NCBI GenBank assembly: GCA_050012775.1
Contig: JBEKGN010000001.1
Span: 124,001-188,000, forward strand
Direction: 5' to 3'
From: Roseiarcus sp050012775
GTDB taxonomy: Bacteria; Pseudomonadota; Alphaproteobacteria; Rhizobiales; Beijerinckiaceae
DNA length: 64,000 nt
Of the stretch, positions 52,367 to 61,188 are shown piece by piece. Numbering within the stretch: position 1 is the stretch's first letter; the number at the start of each line of letters is the position of its first letter. Position numbers and translations under genes: made by a program. The notes under the pieces were generated by a model. The model did not search any database, was not told the DNA's origin, and saw only the letters and a list, made by a program, of their open reading frames with translations.

Positions 52367-52933
52367 GTGACGATTCATGTTCAGGCGGAGTCGCCGGAGA
52401 CTTGTCCGGCCCTGGTGCTCAACGCGGACTTTCGTCCGCTGAGTTACTACCCTCTGTCGATATGGTGCTGGCAGGACGCGATCAAGGCGGTGTTTCTCGA
52501 CCGCGTGAACATCGTCTCGCAATACGATACGCTGGTGCGCAGCCCATCGTTCGAAATGCGCCTACCCTCGGTCGTCTCGCTCAAGAGCTACGTCAAGCCC
52601 TCGCGCTTTCCCGCCTTCACGCGTTTCAACGTGTTCCTGCGCGACCGTTTCACCTGCCAATATTGCGGCGATCGCGATGATCTCACCTTCGACCATGTGA
52701 TTCCGCGCTCGAAAGGCGGGGTCACCAGCTGGGAGAACGTCGTCGCGGCCTGTTCCTGCTGCAACCTGAGGAAGGCCGACCTCTTGCCCTCGGTGGCGAG
52801 AATGTGGCCGGCGTGCGAGCCCTATCAGCCGACGGTGCACGACCTCCATCAGAACGGCCGGCTGTTCCCGCCCAACTACCTCCATAGCTCGTGGATGGAT
52901 TATCTCTACTGGGATAGCGAACTGGAGCCTTGA
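52367..52933 (+). CDS. HNH endonuclease
   Basis: A 188-residue HNH nuclease common in alphaproteobacteria. The N-terminal part (PALVLNADFRPLSYYPLSIW) and DRFTCQYCG, FDHVIPRSKGG and CSCCNLRKADLLP provide the metal pairs C97/C100 and C129-C132, His110 of the DH pair and Asn124 of the HNH core. GTG 52367 was chosen because GGAG lies 7 bases upstream and the family starts there; an upstream ATG at 52310 adds 19 residues. A housekeeping rather than restriction role is likely because it stands alone. Confidence 0.88.
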   Translation: MTIHVQAESPETCPALVLNADFRPLSYYPLSIWCWQDAIKAVFLDRVNIVSQYDTLVRSPSFEMRLPSVVSLKSYVKPSRFPAFTRFNVFLRDRFTCQYCGDRDDLTFDHVIPRSKGGVTSWENVVAACSCCNLRKADLLPSVARMWPACEPYQPTVHDLHQNGRLFPPNYLHSSWMDYLYWDSELEP

Positions 52934-53202
52934 GAGCCGCCGCCGGACCGGCGACGAGCTTCGCCGGCCGCGCCCTGCGAGGTCGCGCCCCGGAAACCCA
53001 TCGGCGCCAAACGGACCTGCTTCCCTAAAGTCCGAGACGAGGATTCCGTCATGGCCGCCGCGCGCCCGGCCACGCGGGCAACGATCAATTAATGTTATAC
53101 TTTCATGAATTTGTCATACTGGCTTTTCCAGCAGGTAATTTAGCAAACGTTTACTTCGACCGTGTTGATTCCGGCCGCCAGTCCTCGAGCGGCGAGATCC
53201 TG

Positions 53203-55695
53203 ATGAACGTTACGGCGCCCAACGAGTTTTCCAAGTTCGCGCCTCTCTTCGAGCCGAAGGACATCGCCGAACTTCGCCGACGGTGGCGCGTCGCGCGCCC
53301 GGTAGGCGAGCCGCTGCCGCCCTACGAAGAGCTGTTGCTGGGCAGTCTGGGCCGGATCGACGACAATATCGTCCTTCTCGCCAGCGATTCGGCGGACTGG
53401 AACATTCACCGCGTCGGCCGCGACGTCAGGCGTTGGATCGAAGGCGCCGACAGGAACGTTCGGCTTTCCCAGCTGGAGCCGGATTTCGCCTGGGCGCTGT
53501 CGAACGCCGCCCAATGCGCCGTCAAGAATAGCGCTCCGCATCTCACCGAGGCCTATTTCGCTCGGCACGGTTATGTGCAGCGCTACGACATTCTCGCGCT
53601 TCCCCTGGCGAACCGCTGGGGGCCGCCCTTCATCGCGATCTATGTCGGAGAACGCGGCCAGCGATACAGCTTGGTCGACTCGATCTTTCACTCCAGCGAC
53701 GAAGGCGTGATCGCGCTCGCAGTGATCCGGGACGAGGACAGGCGACCGATCGATTTTCAGATCATCGATCTCAACGCCCGCGCCACGAAATTGCTCGGCC
53801 AGAGCGCCGAGCGCCTGCGATGGCGCCGCCTCCGCGAAGGAGAGCACGCGTTCAGCTCGGATCGCGTAATCCGGCATCTCTACCGTTTGCTCGAAGGAGG
53901 CGGCGGCCAGGAACGATTCGAGCTGACGACGCAATCGCACGGCGAAACGACCCATGTCGGCGTCAGCCTCACTCTGATGGGCGATCTCATTTGCGCCTCG
54001 CTGGCGGACGTCACGGCGCTGAAGCTGCGGGAGGAGTCCTACCGGCTGCTGTTCGACGCCAATCCCATGCCGATGTGGATCATCGACTCCCAGACCATGC
54101 GCTTCCTGGCGGTGAACGACGCGGCGATCGCGCATTACGGCTATTCTCGCGATCGCTTCCTCGAAATGACGGCGGACGAAATCTGCCACGCGGACGAGCG
54201 GGACATCCAACGACGCGCGCCCTTCGAGGCCGGCGACGTCAACCAACCCGATCGAAGCTGGCGACATATTCGCTCCGACGGCGGGGAAATCGAGGTCCTC
54301 ACTTTCGGCCGGAAGGTCGCTTACCACGCGCACGACGGCCAACTGGTGGCGATCGTCGACATCACCGAGCGCAAACGGGCCGAGGCCGAGGTCGCCTATC
54401 TCGCTCATCACGACGCGCTCACCGGGCTGCGCAATCGCGCCTATTTCCGCGATCAGCTCGCCGCGACGATCGACCTGCGCCGGCGCAAGAAGGAAAGACT
54501 CGCCGTCTGCTTTCTCGACCTGGATCTGTTCAAGGACGTCAACGACACCTTCGGCCATCCCACGGGCGATCGCTTGCTGCGAATGGTCGCGCAGCGGTTG
54601 CAGGACGCGCTGAGCGACGGCGACCTGGCGGCGCGGCTCGGCGGCGACGAATTCGCCGTCATCCTCAATCACGCCGCCTCGCCCTCGCAGATCGGCGACG
54701 TCGCGTCCGAATTGATCGATCGGCTTTCCCGCACCTACAATATCGAAGGCTTGGACGTCACGATCGGCGCGAGCATGGGCATCGCCCTGTTTCCCGACGA
54801 CGGCGAGTCGGCCGACGATCTCCTCAAGAACGCCGACATGGCGCTCTATCAGGCCAAGTCCGACGGCCGCAGCCGGCATCGGTTTTTCCAGAAAGACATG
54901 GATCTGAAGGCCCAGGAGCGGCGCGCCATCGAGGCCGACCTCAGGACGGCGCTGGCGGCGGGCCAACTCGACCTTCACTATCAGCCGCTCGTCGAGATTT
55001 CCGGCAATCGCGTCAGCGGCTTCGAGGCGCTTCTGCGCTGGCGTCATCCCACCAAAGGCATGATCCCGCCCAGCGACTTCATTCCGATCGCCGAAGCGAC
55101 CGGCCTGATCGTTCCGATCGGCGAATGGGTGCTCAGAACCGCCTGCGCCGAAGCCGCGACGTGGCGGGACGGGATGACGGTCGCGGTCAATTTGTCGGCG
55201 ATCCAGTTTCGCGCGCTCAATCTCGTCAACACCGTGATCGGCGCGCTCGCTCACTCGGGCCTCGCCCCCGAGCGGCTCGAACTCGAGATCACCGAGACCG
55301 TGCTTCTCGCCGAGACCGAAACGACGCTCGCGACGCTGCACAAGCTTCGCGACTTCGGCATCCGAATCGCCTTGGACGACTTCGGCACGGGATATTCGAG
55401 CCTGAGCTATTTGCGCGGCTTCCCCTTCGACAAGATCAAGATCGACCGCTCGTTCGTGAAAGATCTCTCCGATCGCGTGGATTGCACCGCGATCATCTCG
55501 GCGATTTCCGGCCTCGCCAAGAGCTTAGGGATCGCCACGACCGCCGAAGGCGTCGAAACGCAGCAGCAACTCGATTTTCTCAGACTGCAGGGTTGCACGC
55601 AGGCCCAGGGCTTTTTGTTCAGCCCGGCGATGCCCCGCGCCGGCCTCGCCGAACTCGTCGGCAAGATCAATCGACAGGTGGCCGAGGCCGCCTGA
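53203..55695 (+). CDS. PAS-GGDEF-EAL cyclic-di-GMP protein
   Basis: An 830-residue c-di-GMP enzyme: an N-terminal PAS-like region (about 20-170), a second PAS (about 285-395, MWIIDSQTMRFLAVNDAAI), GGDEF (about 400-560; RLGGDEFAV near 480) and EAL (about 575-825; FEALLRW near 607, then DDFGTGYSSLSYL). Both motifs look intact, so it could make and degrade c-di-GMP. No membrane helix is seen. The start at 53203 is one choice; the frame stays open upstream for 37 codons in AT-richer DNA that looks like promoter. A MITE-like element follows the stop. Confidence 0.92.
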   Translation: MNVTAPNEFSKFAPLFEPKDIAELRRRWRVARPVGEPLPPYEELLLGSLGRIDDNIVLLASDSADWNIHRVGRDVRRWIEGADRNVRLSQLEPDFAWALSNAAQCAVKNSAPHLTEAYFARHGYVQRYDILALPLANRWGPPFIAIYVGERGQRYSLVDSIFHSSDEGVIALAVIRDEDRRPIDFQIIDLNARATKLLGQSAERLRWRRLREGEHAFSSDRVIRHLYRLLEGGGGQERFELTTQSHGETTHVGVSLTLMGDLICASLADVTALKLREESYRLLFDANPMPMWIIDSQTMRFLAVNDAAIAHYGYSRDRFLEMTADEICHADERDIQRRAPFEAGDVNQPDRSWRHIRSDGGEIEVLTFGRKVAYHAHDGQLVAIVDITERKRAEAEVAYLAHHDALTGLRNRAYFRDQLAATIDLRRRKKERLAVCFLDLDLFKDVNDTFGHPTGDRLLRMVAQRLQDALSDGDLAARLGGDEFAVILNHAASPSQIGDVASELIDRLSRTYNIEGLDVTIGASMGIALFPDDGESADDLLKNADMALYQAKSDGRSRHRFFQKDMDLKAQERRAIEADLRTALAAGQLDLHYQPLVEISGNRVSGFEALLRWRHPTKGMIPPSDFIPIAEATGLIVPIGEWVLRTACAEAATWRDGMTVAVNLSAIQFRALNLVNTVIGALAHSGLAPERLELEITETVLLAETETTLATLHKLRDFGIRIALDDFGTGYSSLSYLRGFPFDKIKIDRSFVKDLSDRVDCTAIISAISGLAKSLGIATTAEGVETQQQLDFLRLQGCTQAQGFLFSPAMPRAGLAELVGKINRQVAEAA

Positions 55696-55723
55696 ACGCG
55701 GCGCGACCGCTTCGCGGGAGCGC

Positions 55724-55912
55724 TAGAGCGCGCTGTTTTTAAATGTGTCCGCCCCCTCTCCCCCCGCGCGGGGAGACGGCACGGGCCGGGTCATTGGCCG
55801 CGACGTTGCGGCTCATCGCCGGGCCCCTCATCCTAACCTTCTCCCCGCAAGCGGGGAGAAGGGACGCGGCGCCACATGACGGCATGCGTCGATCCAATCA
55901 CAACGCGCTCTA
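55724..55912. mobile_element. MITE-like element bounded by TAGAGCGCG inverted repeats
   Basis: A 189-base segment begins TAGAGCGCG (55724-55732) and ends with the inverse CGCGCTCTA (55904-55912). Inside are a GC-rich partial palindrome near 55754-55776 and a strong REP palindrome at 55837-55862 preceded by CCCCTCATCCTAA. It has no coding capacity. Its right terminus supplies the TAG stop of the aldo/keto reductase, which suggests it inserted at the 3' end of that gene. No target-site duplication could be confirmed by eye. Confidence 0.5.
55837..55862. repeat. REP-like palindrome (CCTTCTCCCCGC...GCGGGGAGAAGG)
   Basis: A 26-base near-perfect palindrome preceded by GCCCCTCATCCTAA. The inverted copy with the same flank (TTAGGATGAGGGGC) lies at 59427-59466. 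Confidence 0.8.
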
Positions 55913-56914
55913 ACCCCGCCTTTCGCTGTCGAGGTGCGCCATCGCCATCGCTGGATAGCGCTCGCCCTTCGCCGCGCCCTTGGGAATCGCCGCTTCGATC
56001 GCGCCGAGGTCGGCCGCGGAAAGCTTCAGCGCGGCGGCGGCCGACGACTCCGCCCATTGGGCGCGCCGACGCGCGCCCACCAGAGGCAGAATGTCGGCGC
56101 CCTGCGCCAGAGCCCACGCGACGGCGATCGCCGCGACGCTCGTTGCGCGCGCCTGCGCGATGGCGCGCAGCGCTTCGACCAGCGCGAGGTTGTGATCGAG
56201 GTTTTCGCCGGCGAAGCGCGGGGCGGCGCCGCGCCAGTCGGCCGTCTTTTCGCGCGCCTTCGACCAATGGCCGGAAATGAGCCCGCGCCCGAGCACGGCA
56301 TAGGCGGTGATCCCGACTCCCAGCTCGCGGCAGGTGGGCAGGATTTCCGCCTCGATCATCCGCGCGATCAGCGAATATTCGATCTGCAGATCGGCGATCG
56401 GGCAGACGGCGGCGGCGCGGCGGATCGTGTTCGCGCCGACCTCGGAAAGGCCGACATGGCGCACGTAACCCGCCTTGATCAGCTCCGCGATCGCCCCGAC
56501 CGTGTCCTCGATCGGCACGTCGGGATCGAGCCGCGCGGGCCGGTAGATGTCGATGTAGTCCGTGCCGAGGCGCTTGAGCGAATAAGCGAGGAAATTCTTG
56601 ACCGCCTGCGGCCGGGCGTCGTAGCCGGTCCAGCCGCCGCCGGGATCGCGCAGCGCGCCGAACTTGACGCTGAGGACGAAATCCTCGCGCCGCCGGCCCT
56701 TCAGCGCCTCGGCGATCAGCAGCTCGTTGTGGCCGGAGCCGTAGAAGTCGCCGGTGTCGATCAGGTTCGCGCCCGCCTCGAGCGCCGCCGCGATCGTCGC
56801 CAGGCTCTCGCCGCGCTCCGCCGGCCCATAGAAATCCGACATGCCCATGCAGCCGAGCCCGATTTCGCCGACCTCCGGCCCGGTTCGCCCCAACCTGCGC
56901 CGCCCCATCGCCAT
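55910..56914 (-). CDS. Aldo/keto reductase
   Basis: NADPH-dependent AKR of the large YghZ/YakC-type group. The 334-residue protein begins MAMGRRRLGRTGPEVGEIGLG. The catalytic set is Asp in NLIDTGDFYGSGHNE, Tyr in DFYG, Lys in LSVKFG, and a His-equivalent position reading DYIDIYRPARLDP, where the usual His is replaced by Arg, so reactivity may be altered. The start at 56914 has AAGGGAGA upstream. It follows the SDR by 82 bases on the same strand; both may act on carbonyls. The stop codon is provided by the MITE-like terminus. Confidence 0.88.
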   Translation of the reverse strand: MAMGRRRLGRTGPEVGEIGLGCMGMSDFYGPAERGESLATIAAALEAGANLIDTGDFYGSGHNELLIAEALKGRRREDFVLSVKFGALRDPGGGWTGYDARPQAVKNFLAYSLKRLGTDYIDIYRPARLDPDVPIEDTVGAIAELIKAGYVRHVGLSEVGANTIRRAAAVCPIADLQIEYSLIARMIEAEILPTCRELGVGITAYAVLGRGLISGHWSKAREKTADWRGAAPRFAGENLDHNLALVEALRAIAQARATSVAAIAVAWALAQGADILPLVGARRRAQWAESSAAAALKLSAADLGAIEAAIPKGAAKGERYPAMAMAHLDSERRG

Positions 56915-56996
56915 GTTCGCGTCTCCCTTGCTGCAAGACTCGAGTTTAACCGGACGAGGCGACGAAGCAACGACGGCGGCGGCTCTCAGCGGCGCC

Positions 56997-57860
56997 CTAC
57001 GTCCCGCCGGCGGCGGCATAGTCCGCGCTCAGGCTCGTCTCCTTCCACAGCTCGAACTCCTGCAGCATCGCGGTGAGCTGGTTCCGCGCGATCTCGAGGC
57101 CCTGGCGGCCGAGCACCAGATGATGCGGCGGCGTGGCCGCCTGCAGCGCCTTGATGACCGCCTCGGCGGCGCGCGCGGGATCGCCCGGCTGCGTCCCGCT
57201 GTATCCCGGGATCTCCCGGCGCCGCTTGCCCGCGGTTTCCGCGTAATCGGCAATGACGTTGGGCGATTGCTTGAGGGAGCGGCCGCCCCAGTCGGTACGG
57301 AACGGACCCGGCTCGACCAGCAGCACGCGGATGCCGAGCGGCTCGACCTCCTGGGCGAGCGCCTCCGAAAGGCCCTCGACCGCGAATTTGCTGGCGGCGT
57401 AATAGCCTCCGCCGGCCGACCCGCGAAGGCCGCCGACCGAGGCGATGTTGACGATCACGCCGTGGCGGCGCGCCCTCATGCCCGGCAGGACCGCGCGGAT
57501 CATCGCGGCGAGGCCGAAGAAGTTGGTCTCGAACTGGGCGCGGACGCCCTTGTCCTCGCCTTCCTCCACCGCGGCCATGTAGCCGTAGCCGGCGTTGTTG
57601 ACGAGCACGTCGATGCGGCCGAACGCGCGCTCGGTCTCTGCGACGGCGCGCTTGACCTGGTCGGCGTCGGTCACGTCGAGCGCGAGCGAAATCGCCTTGC
57701 CTTCGCGCCCGGCGACGACATCGGCGACCTGCTGCGGATCGCGCGCGGTCGCCACGACGCGAAAGCCGTGCCCGAGCGCCGCGCGGGCGAACTCGCGGCC
57801 GAAGCCGCTCGAGCAGCCGGTGATCAGCCAGACCGGGGATTCGGTTGGAGTCTTGTCCAT
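56997..57860 (-). CDS. Short-chain dehydrogenase/reductase
   Basis: A 287-residue classical SDR. It has the nucleotide motif TGCSSGFGREFA, NNAGYGYM, catalytic Ser in NIASVGG and YYAASK (Tyr and Lys). The length and C-terminus fit the oxidoreductase group that includes many uncharacterised members. The start at 57860 has GGGAGAG 6 bases upstream. It is upstream of the aldo/keto reductase on the same strand. Confidence 0.9.
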   Translation of the reverse strand: MDKTPTESPVWLITGCSSGFGREFARAALGHGFRVVATARDPQQVADVVAGREGKAISLALDVTDADQVKRAVAETERAFGRIDVLVNNAGYGYMAAVEEGEDKGVRAQFETNFFGLAAMIRAVLPGMRARRHGVIVNIASVGGLRGSAGGGYYAASKFAVEGLSEALAQEVEPLGIRVLLVEPGPFRTDWGGRSLKQSPNVIADYAETAGKRRREIPGYSGTQPGDPARAAEAVIKALQAATPPHHLVLGRQGLEIARNQLTAMLQEFELWKETSLSADYAAAGGT

Positions 57861-58222
57861 GGATCGCTCTCCCAAATTGGACAGCAGCGCGCTTGTGTCG
57901 TCGCTGCGCGCCGCGTGAAGCGGCCCCCGATTTTGCGGCTTTTCGCGACGGCCGCGCGGCCTCGCGCTTCCCGGCGCGTTTGGCGGGCGTTCCCTGACCC
58001 CGGCTTGCTCACGAACGCCGCGACGATCTCGCCCGAGAATTCTTGCGCCTGGCCATTCAGATCGAATATGCGAAGCGCCGCATTGATGGCGGTCAAGTCA
58101 CGCTTGCCGCTTCACGAATCGCCGCTTCGGCGCCGTCCCATGTCTTTGCCCGCCTCTTCGCCCTTGACGCCGCCGCGCCGCGGGATTAAACGCATGTTCA
58201 TGATTTGTTCCGGACGTTGACC
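57861..58222. other. Gene-poor stretch between SDR and radical SAM genes
   Basis: A 362-base gap between divergent genes. A minus-strand open frame (57824-58096) starts with a plausible MTAINAALRIFDLNG but turns into Arg/Ala-rich shadow-like sequence and overlaps the SDR start. It could be a decayed gene end but is not supported as a gene. Nothing else recognisable was seen. Confidence 0.4.
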
Positions 58223-59383
58223 ATGCGCGCCCAGCAATCGAAACTCGCCGATGATTCTCAACGCGTCGTCGTCGCGCGCCAGCTCGGCGCCGCCTTCGCC
58301 GACCGGCTCGTCGCCTCGGAGCGCCGGCGCGGACGCGGCGCGGCGTCGAACGCCTCCGGGCGGTTCGAGATCGTCCGGCGCGAGGATATCGACGACGGTT
58401 GGGAGCGCGACGAGGCGCCGGCGCCCCTCGAGACGGAAATCACCCTGGAGCGGCCGCGCACCATCATCACGCGCAACGAATCCCCCGATATTTCGTTCGA
58501 CCGCTCGATCAATCCCTATCGCGGCTGCGAGCACGGCTGCTTCTATTGCTTCGCGCGGCCGAGCCACGCCTATCTCGGGCTTTCCGCCGGTCTCGATTTC
58601 GAGAGCAAGCTGTTCGTCAAGGACGGCGCCGCGGCGCTGCTCGAGCGCGAACTCGCGGCGCCCAAATATCGCCCGCGCGTCATCGCGCTCGGCGCCAACA
58701 CCGACGCCTATCAGCCGATCGAGCGGCAGTATCGCGTCACCCGCTCCGTTCTCGAAGTGCTGGCCCGCGCGCGCCATCCCGTCGGCATCGTCACCAAGTC
58801 CAATCTCGTCCTGCGCGACCTCGATCTCCTCGCGCCGATGGCCGCCGAGGGCCTCGTCAAGGTGTTCGTCTCCGTGACGACGCTCGATCGGAACGTGGCG
58901 CGCCGGATGGAGCCGCGCGCGCCGACGCCCGCCCGCCGTCTCGAGGCGATCGAGCGGCTCGCCGCGGCGGGGGTTCCCGTCGGCGTGATGGCGGCGCCGA
59001 TCATTCCCGCGGTCAACGATTCCGAAGTCGAGGCGATCCTGGCCCGAGCCTATCAGGCGGGCGCGCGCGAGGCGGGCTACGTCACGCTGCGCCTGCCGCT
59101 GGAATTGCGCGAGATTTTCCGCGAATGGCTCGCCGTGAACTTCCCGGACAAGCTGAAGCATACGCTCAGCCTCACGCAATCGATGCACGGCGGCAAGGAC
59201 TACGATTCGCAATGGGGCCGCCGCATGGCGGGCTCCGGCCCCTACGCCTGGATGATCGGACGCCGGTTCGAGATCGCGGCCAAGCGGCTAGGCTATCGCG
59301 AGACGCCGCTCGAACTCAGGAACGATCTGTTTCGCGCGCCGGTCCTCGGCGGCGCCGAGCCGCGGCAGCTCTCGCTGTTTTAG
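58223..59383 (+). CDS. PA0069-family radical SAM protein
   Basis: A 386-residue radical SAM enzyme of the PA0069 group, whose substrate is unknown; relatives include spore photoproduct lyase-like proteins. The 4Fe-4S site is C102-x3-C106-x2-C109 in RGCEHGCFYCFARPSHAYLG. The body has IALGANTDAYQPIER and GIVTKSNLVLRDLDLL. The ATG at 58223 is used; a TTG 18 bases earlier is possible. A REP palindrome follows the stop. Confidence 0.9.
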   Translation: MRAQQSKLADDSQRVVVARQLGAAFADRLVASERRRGRGAASNASGRFEIVRREDIDDGWERDEAPAPLETEITLERPRTIITRNESPDISFDRSINPYRGCEHGCFYCFARPSHAYLGLSAGLDFESKLFVKDGAAALLERELAAPKYRPRVIALGANTDAYQPIERQYRVTRSVLEVLARARHPVGIVTKSNLVLRDLDLLAPMAAEGLVKVFVSVTTLDRNVARRMEPRAPTPARRLEAIERLAAAGVPVGVMAAPIIPAVNDSEVEAILARAYQAGAREAGYVTLRLPLELREIFREWLAVNFPDKLKHTLSLTQSMHGGKDYDSQWGRRMAGSGPYAWMIGRRFEIAAKRLGYRETPLELRNDLFRAPVLGGAEPRQLSLF

Positions 59384-59426
59384 GGGAGCGCGGCGATCGC
59401 GCGGGGCCATGCGGCGGTCGGCTGTT

Positions 59427-59452
59427 CCTTCTCCCCGCGCGCGGGGAGAAGG
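59427..59452. repeat. REP-like palindrome, inverted copy
   Basis: A 26-base palindrome (CCTTCTCCCCGC / GCGGGGAGAAGG) followed by TTAGGATGAGGGGC. It is the same element as at 55837-55862 in the opposite direction, here between two convergent genes. Confidence 0.8.
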
Positions 59453-59530
59453 TTAGGATGAGGGGCCTGGGCGAGGATAAGCATCGTCGCGGCTAGCGAC
59501 CCGGCCCTTCACCCCGCGTCGCGCCGCTCC

Positions 59531-60784
59531 TCAGCTCGCCGCGCGCCAAAGCGCGGACTGCAAGCCCTCGCGCTTGCGCAATTGGGCCTCCCGCTCGCCG
59601 ACATAATCGCGGGTGCGCGGCACGACGTCCTGCCGTTTGGCGAGCTGGATCTGAAACACCATGTGCCCGTAAACCCGGAACGAGACTTCCGAACCCGCGA
59701 GATAGAATTCCCACATCCGGCAGAAGCGCTCGTCGTAGAGGGCCTTGGCCTCCTCGCGATGCGCGACAAAGCGCTCGCGCCAGACCTTCAGCGTGTCGGC
59801 GTAATGCAGTCGCAGAATTTCCGTATCCGTGACGTAAAGCCCGCATCGCTCGATCGCGGCCATCACCTCGGACAGGCTCGGGATATAGCCGCCCGGGAAA
59901 ATGTATTTTTGAATCCAGGGATTGGTCGCGCCCGGCCCGTCGCTGCGGCCGATCGCGTGCAGCACCATGACGCCGTCGTCCTTGAGCAGGCGGCGGACGT
60001 GGGTGAAATATTCGTCGAAGCCGGCGATGCCGACGTGCTCGAACATGCCGACGGAGACGATGCGATCGAATTGCTCCTCGACGTCCCGGTAGTCCTGCAG
60101 GCGAAAGGCGGCGCGCTCGGCGAGACCGGATTCCGCCGCGCGCTTGGAGGCGACCGCGAGTTGCTCTTGCGACAAGGTCACGCCGGTGGCGCGCGCGCCG
60201 GCGATTTGCGCGAGATAGAGCGCCGTGCCGCCGAAGCCGCAGCCGATGTCGAGGACGGAATGCCGCTCGTCAAGGAGAAGCTTGGCGGCCAGATGGCGCT
60301 TCTTGGCCAGTTGCGCCTCTTCCAGCGTCTGGCCCTCGCGCTCGAAATAGGCGCAGGAATATTGCCAATCCGCGTCGAGGAAAAGACGGTACAGCCGTTG
60401 GTCGAGATCATAGTGCCGGGCGATGTTGCGCCGGGCGCGCTTGCGATCGTTGCGTTGATGGAAGCGGCGCAGCGCGATGCGCGCCTCGTTCAACAGCGCG
60501 ATCCAGCTCAGCCCGGCGTAGCCGCTGAGGTTGCTCGCGCCGAGCGCGAGAAAGTCATAGAGGTCGCCGTGCGTCAGTTCGAGGCGGCCGTCCATATAGA
60601 GTTCCCCGAGCGCCAGCTCGGGATCGAGCGTCAACTCGCGCTCGGCGGCGCGGTCGGCGATCCTGATGGCGAGTCTCGGCCCGGTCCGGTCGCCGAAAAC
60701 CCGCACCACGCCGTCGTAGGTTTCGACCTCGAGATGGCCATGGCGGATCAATTTGGTCAGGAAAAACGCGAAGAACTGAGTCAT
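59531..60784 (-). CDS. cfa: Cyclopropane-fatty-acyl-phospholipid synthase
   Basis: SAM-dependent methylation of unsaturated membrane acyl chains to cyclopropane chains. The 417-residue protein has an N-terminal lipid-binding region and a Rossmann methyltransferase core with VLDIGCGFGGTALYLAQ. Later motifs include GMFEHVGIAGFDEYF, PGGYIPSLSEVM and the C-terminal LAGSEVSFRVYGHMVFQIQL. The ATG at 60784 has GGGAGC 6 bases upstream. Divergent from secA across a 404-base gap with short palindromes. Confidence 0.92.
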   Translation of the reverse strand: MTQFFAFFLTKLIRHGHLEVETYDGVVRVFGDRTGPRLAIRIADRAAERELTLDPELALGELYMDGRLELTHGDLYDFLALGASNLSGYAGLSWIALLNEARIALRRFHQRNDRKRARRNIARHYDLDQRLYRLFLDADWQYSCAYFEREGQTLEEAQLAKKRHLAAKLLLDERHSVLDIGCGFGGTALYLAQIAGARATGVTLSQEQLAVASKRAAESGLAERAAFRLQDYRDVEEQFDRIVSVGMFEHVGIAGFDEYFTHVRRLLKDDGVMVLHAIGRSDGPGATNPWIQKYIFPGGYIPSLSEVMAAIERCGLYVTDTEILRLHYADTLKVWRERFVAHREEAKALYDERFCRMWEFYLAGSEVSFRVYGHMVFQIQLAKRQDVVPRTRDYVGEREAQLRKREGLQSALWRAAS

Positions 60785-61188
60785 GCGACGCTCCCGGCGG
60801 AATGAGCCTGGGCGCCATCAGCCCAACAGGCCACCGAACACTAGACAAAAGTCTACGCATGAAATTCCGGAATTTCAATGTTCCCGATTCGGAGTTCTCG
60901 GGTTCGGGCGCCGCGCGCCGCGCGAGCCTCGTCATTGACAAGGCCGGCGGCGGCGCCTATCTCAGCCCGCGATCTATCCCGCGGCGCGAAAAAGGACGCA
61001 ATCGCCGTCATTTTTTCGCGCTTTTGTCGTCGTCATCGCCTGATATGCCGGGCGGCTTTCCCCAGGGAGTTCGGCGCCCGAGCGCGGATGCGCTGGGAAT
61101 GTCCAGCCAGCGCGGCCTCGCAAGGCGCCGCTAGGGCGCTGCGGTCAATGGGATCGGCGAAGTCGTTGCGGGGTCGGAAAGGTCGGAA
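60785..61188. promoter_or_regulatory. Intergenic region between cfa and secA with two palindromes
   Basis: A 404-base divergent gap with no convincing gene. Two short inverted repeats lie near cfa: TAGAC-AAAA-GTCTA (60842-60855) and the perfect 16-base palindrome GAAATTCC/GGAATTTC (60861-60876). They are candidate operator sites for cfa or secA. A forward open frame at 60802-61134 has shadow-like composition and is not accepted. Confidence 0.45.

Noticed and set aside
53140..55341. A 733-residue minus-strand frame
   Set aside because: Antisense of the GGDEF-EAL gene.
60802..61134. A 110-residue forward frame upstream of secA as a secM-like leader
   Set aside because: No signal sequence or arrest-like motif, Arg/Ser-rich tail, and it runs through the palindromes; not supported.
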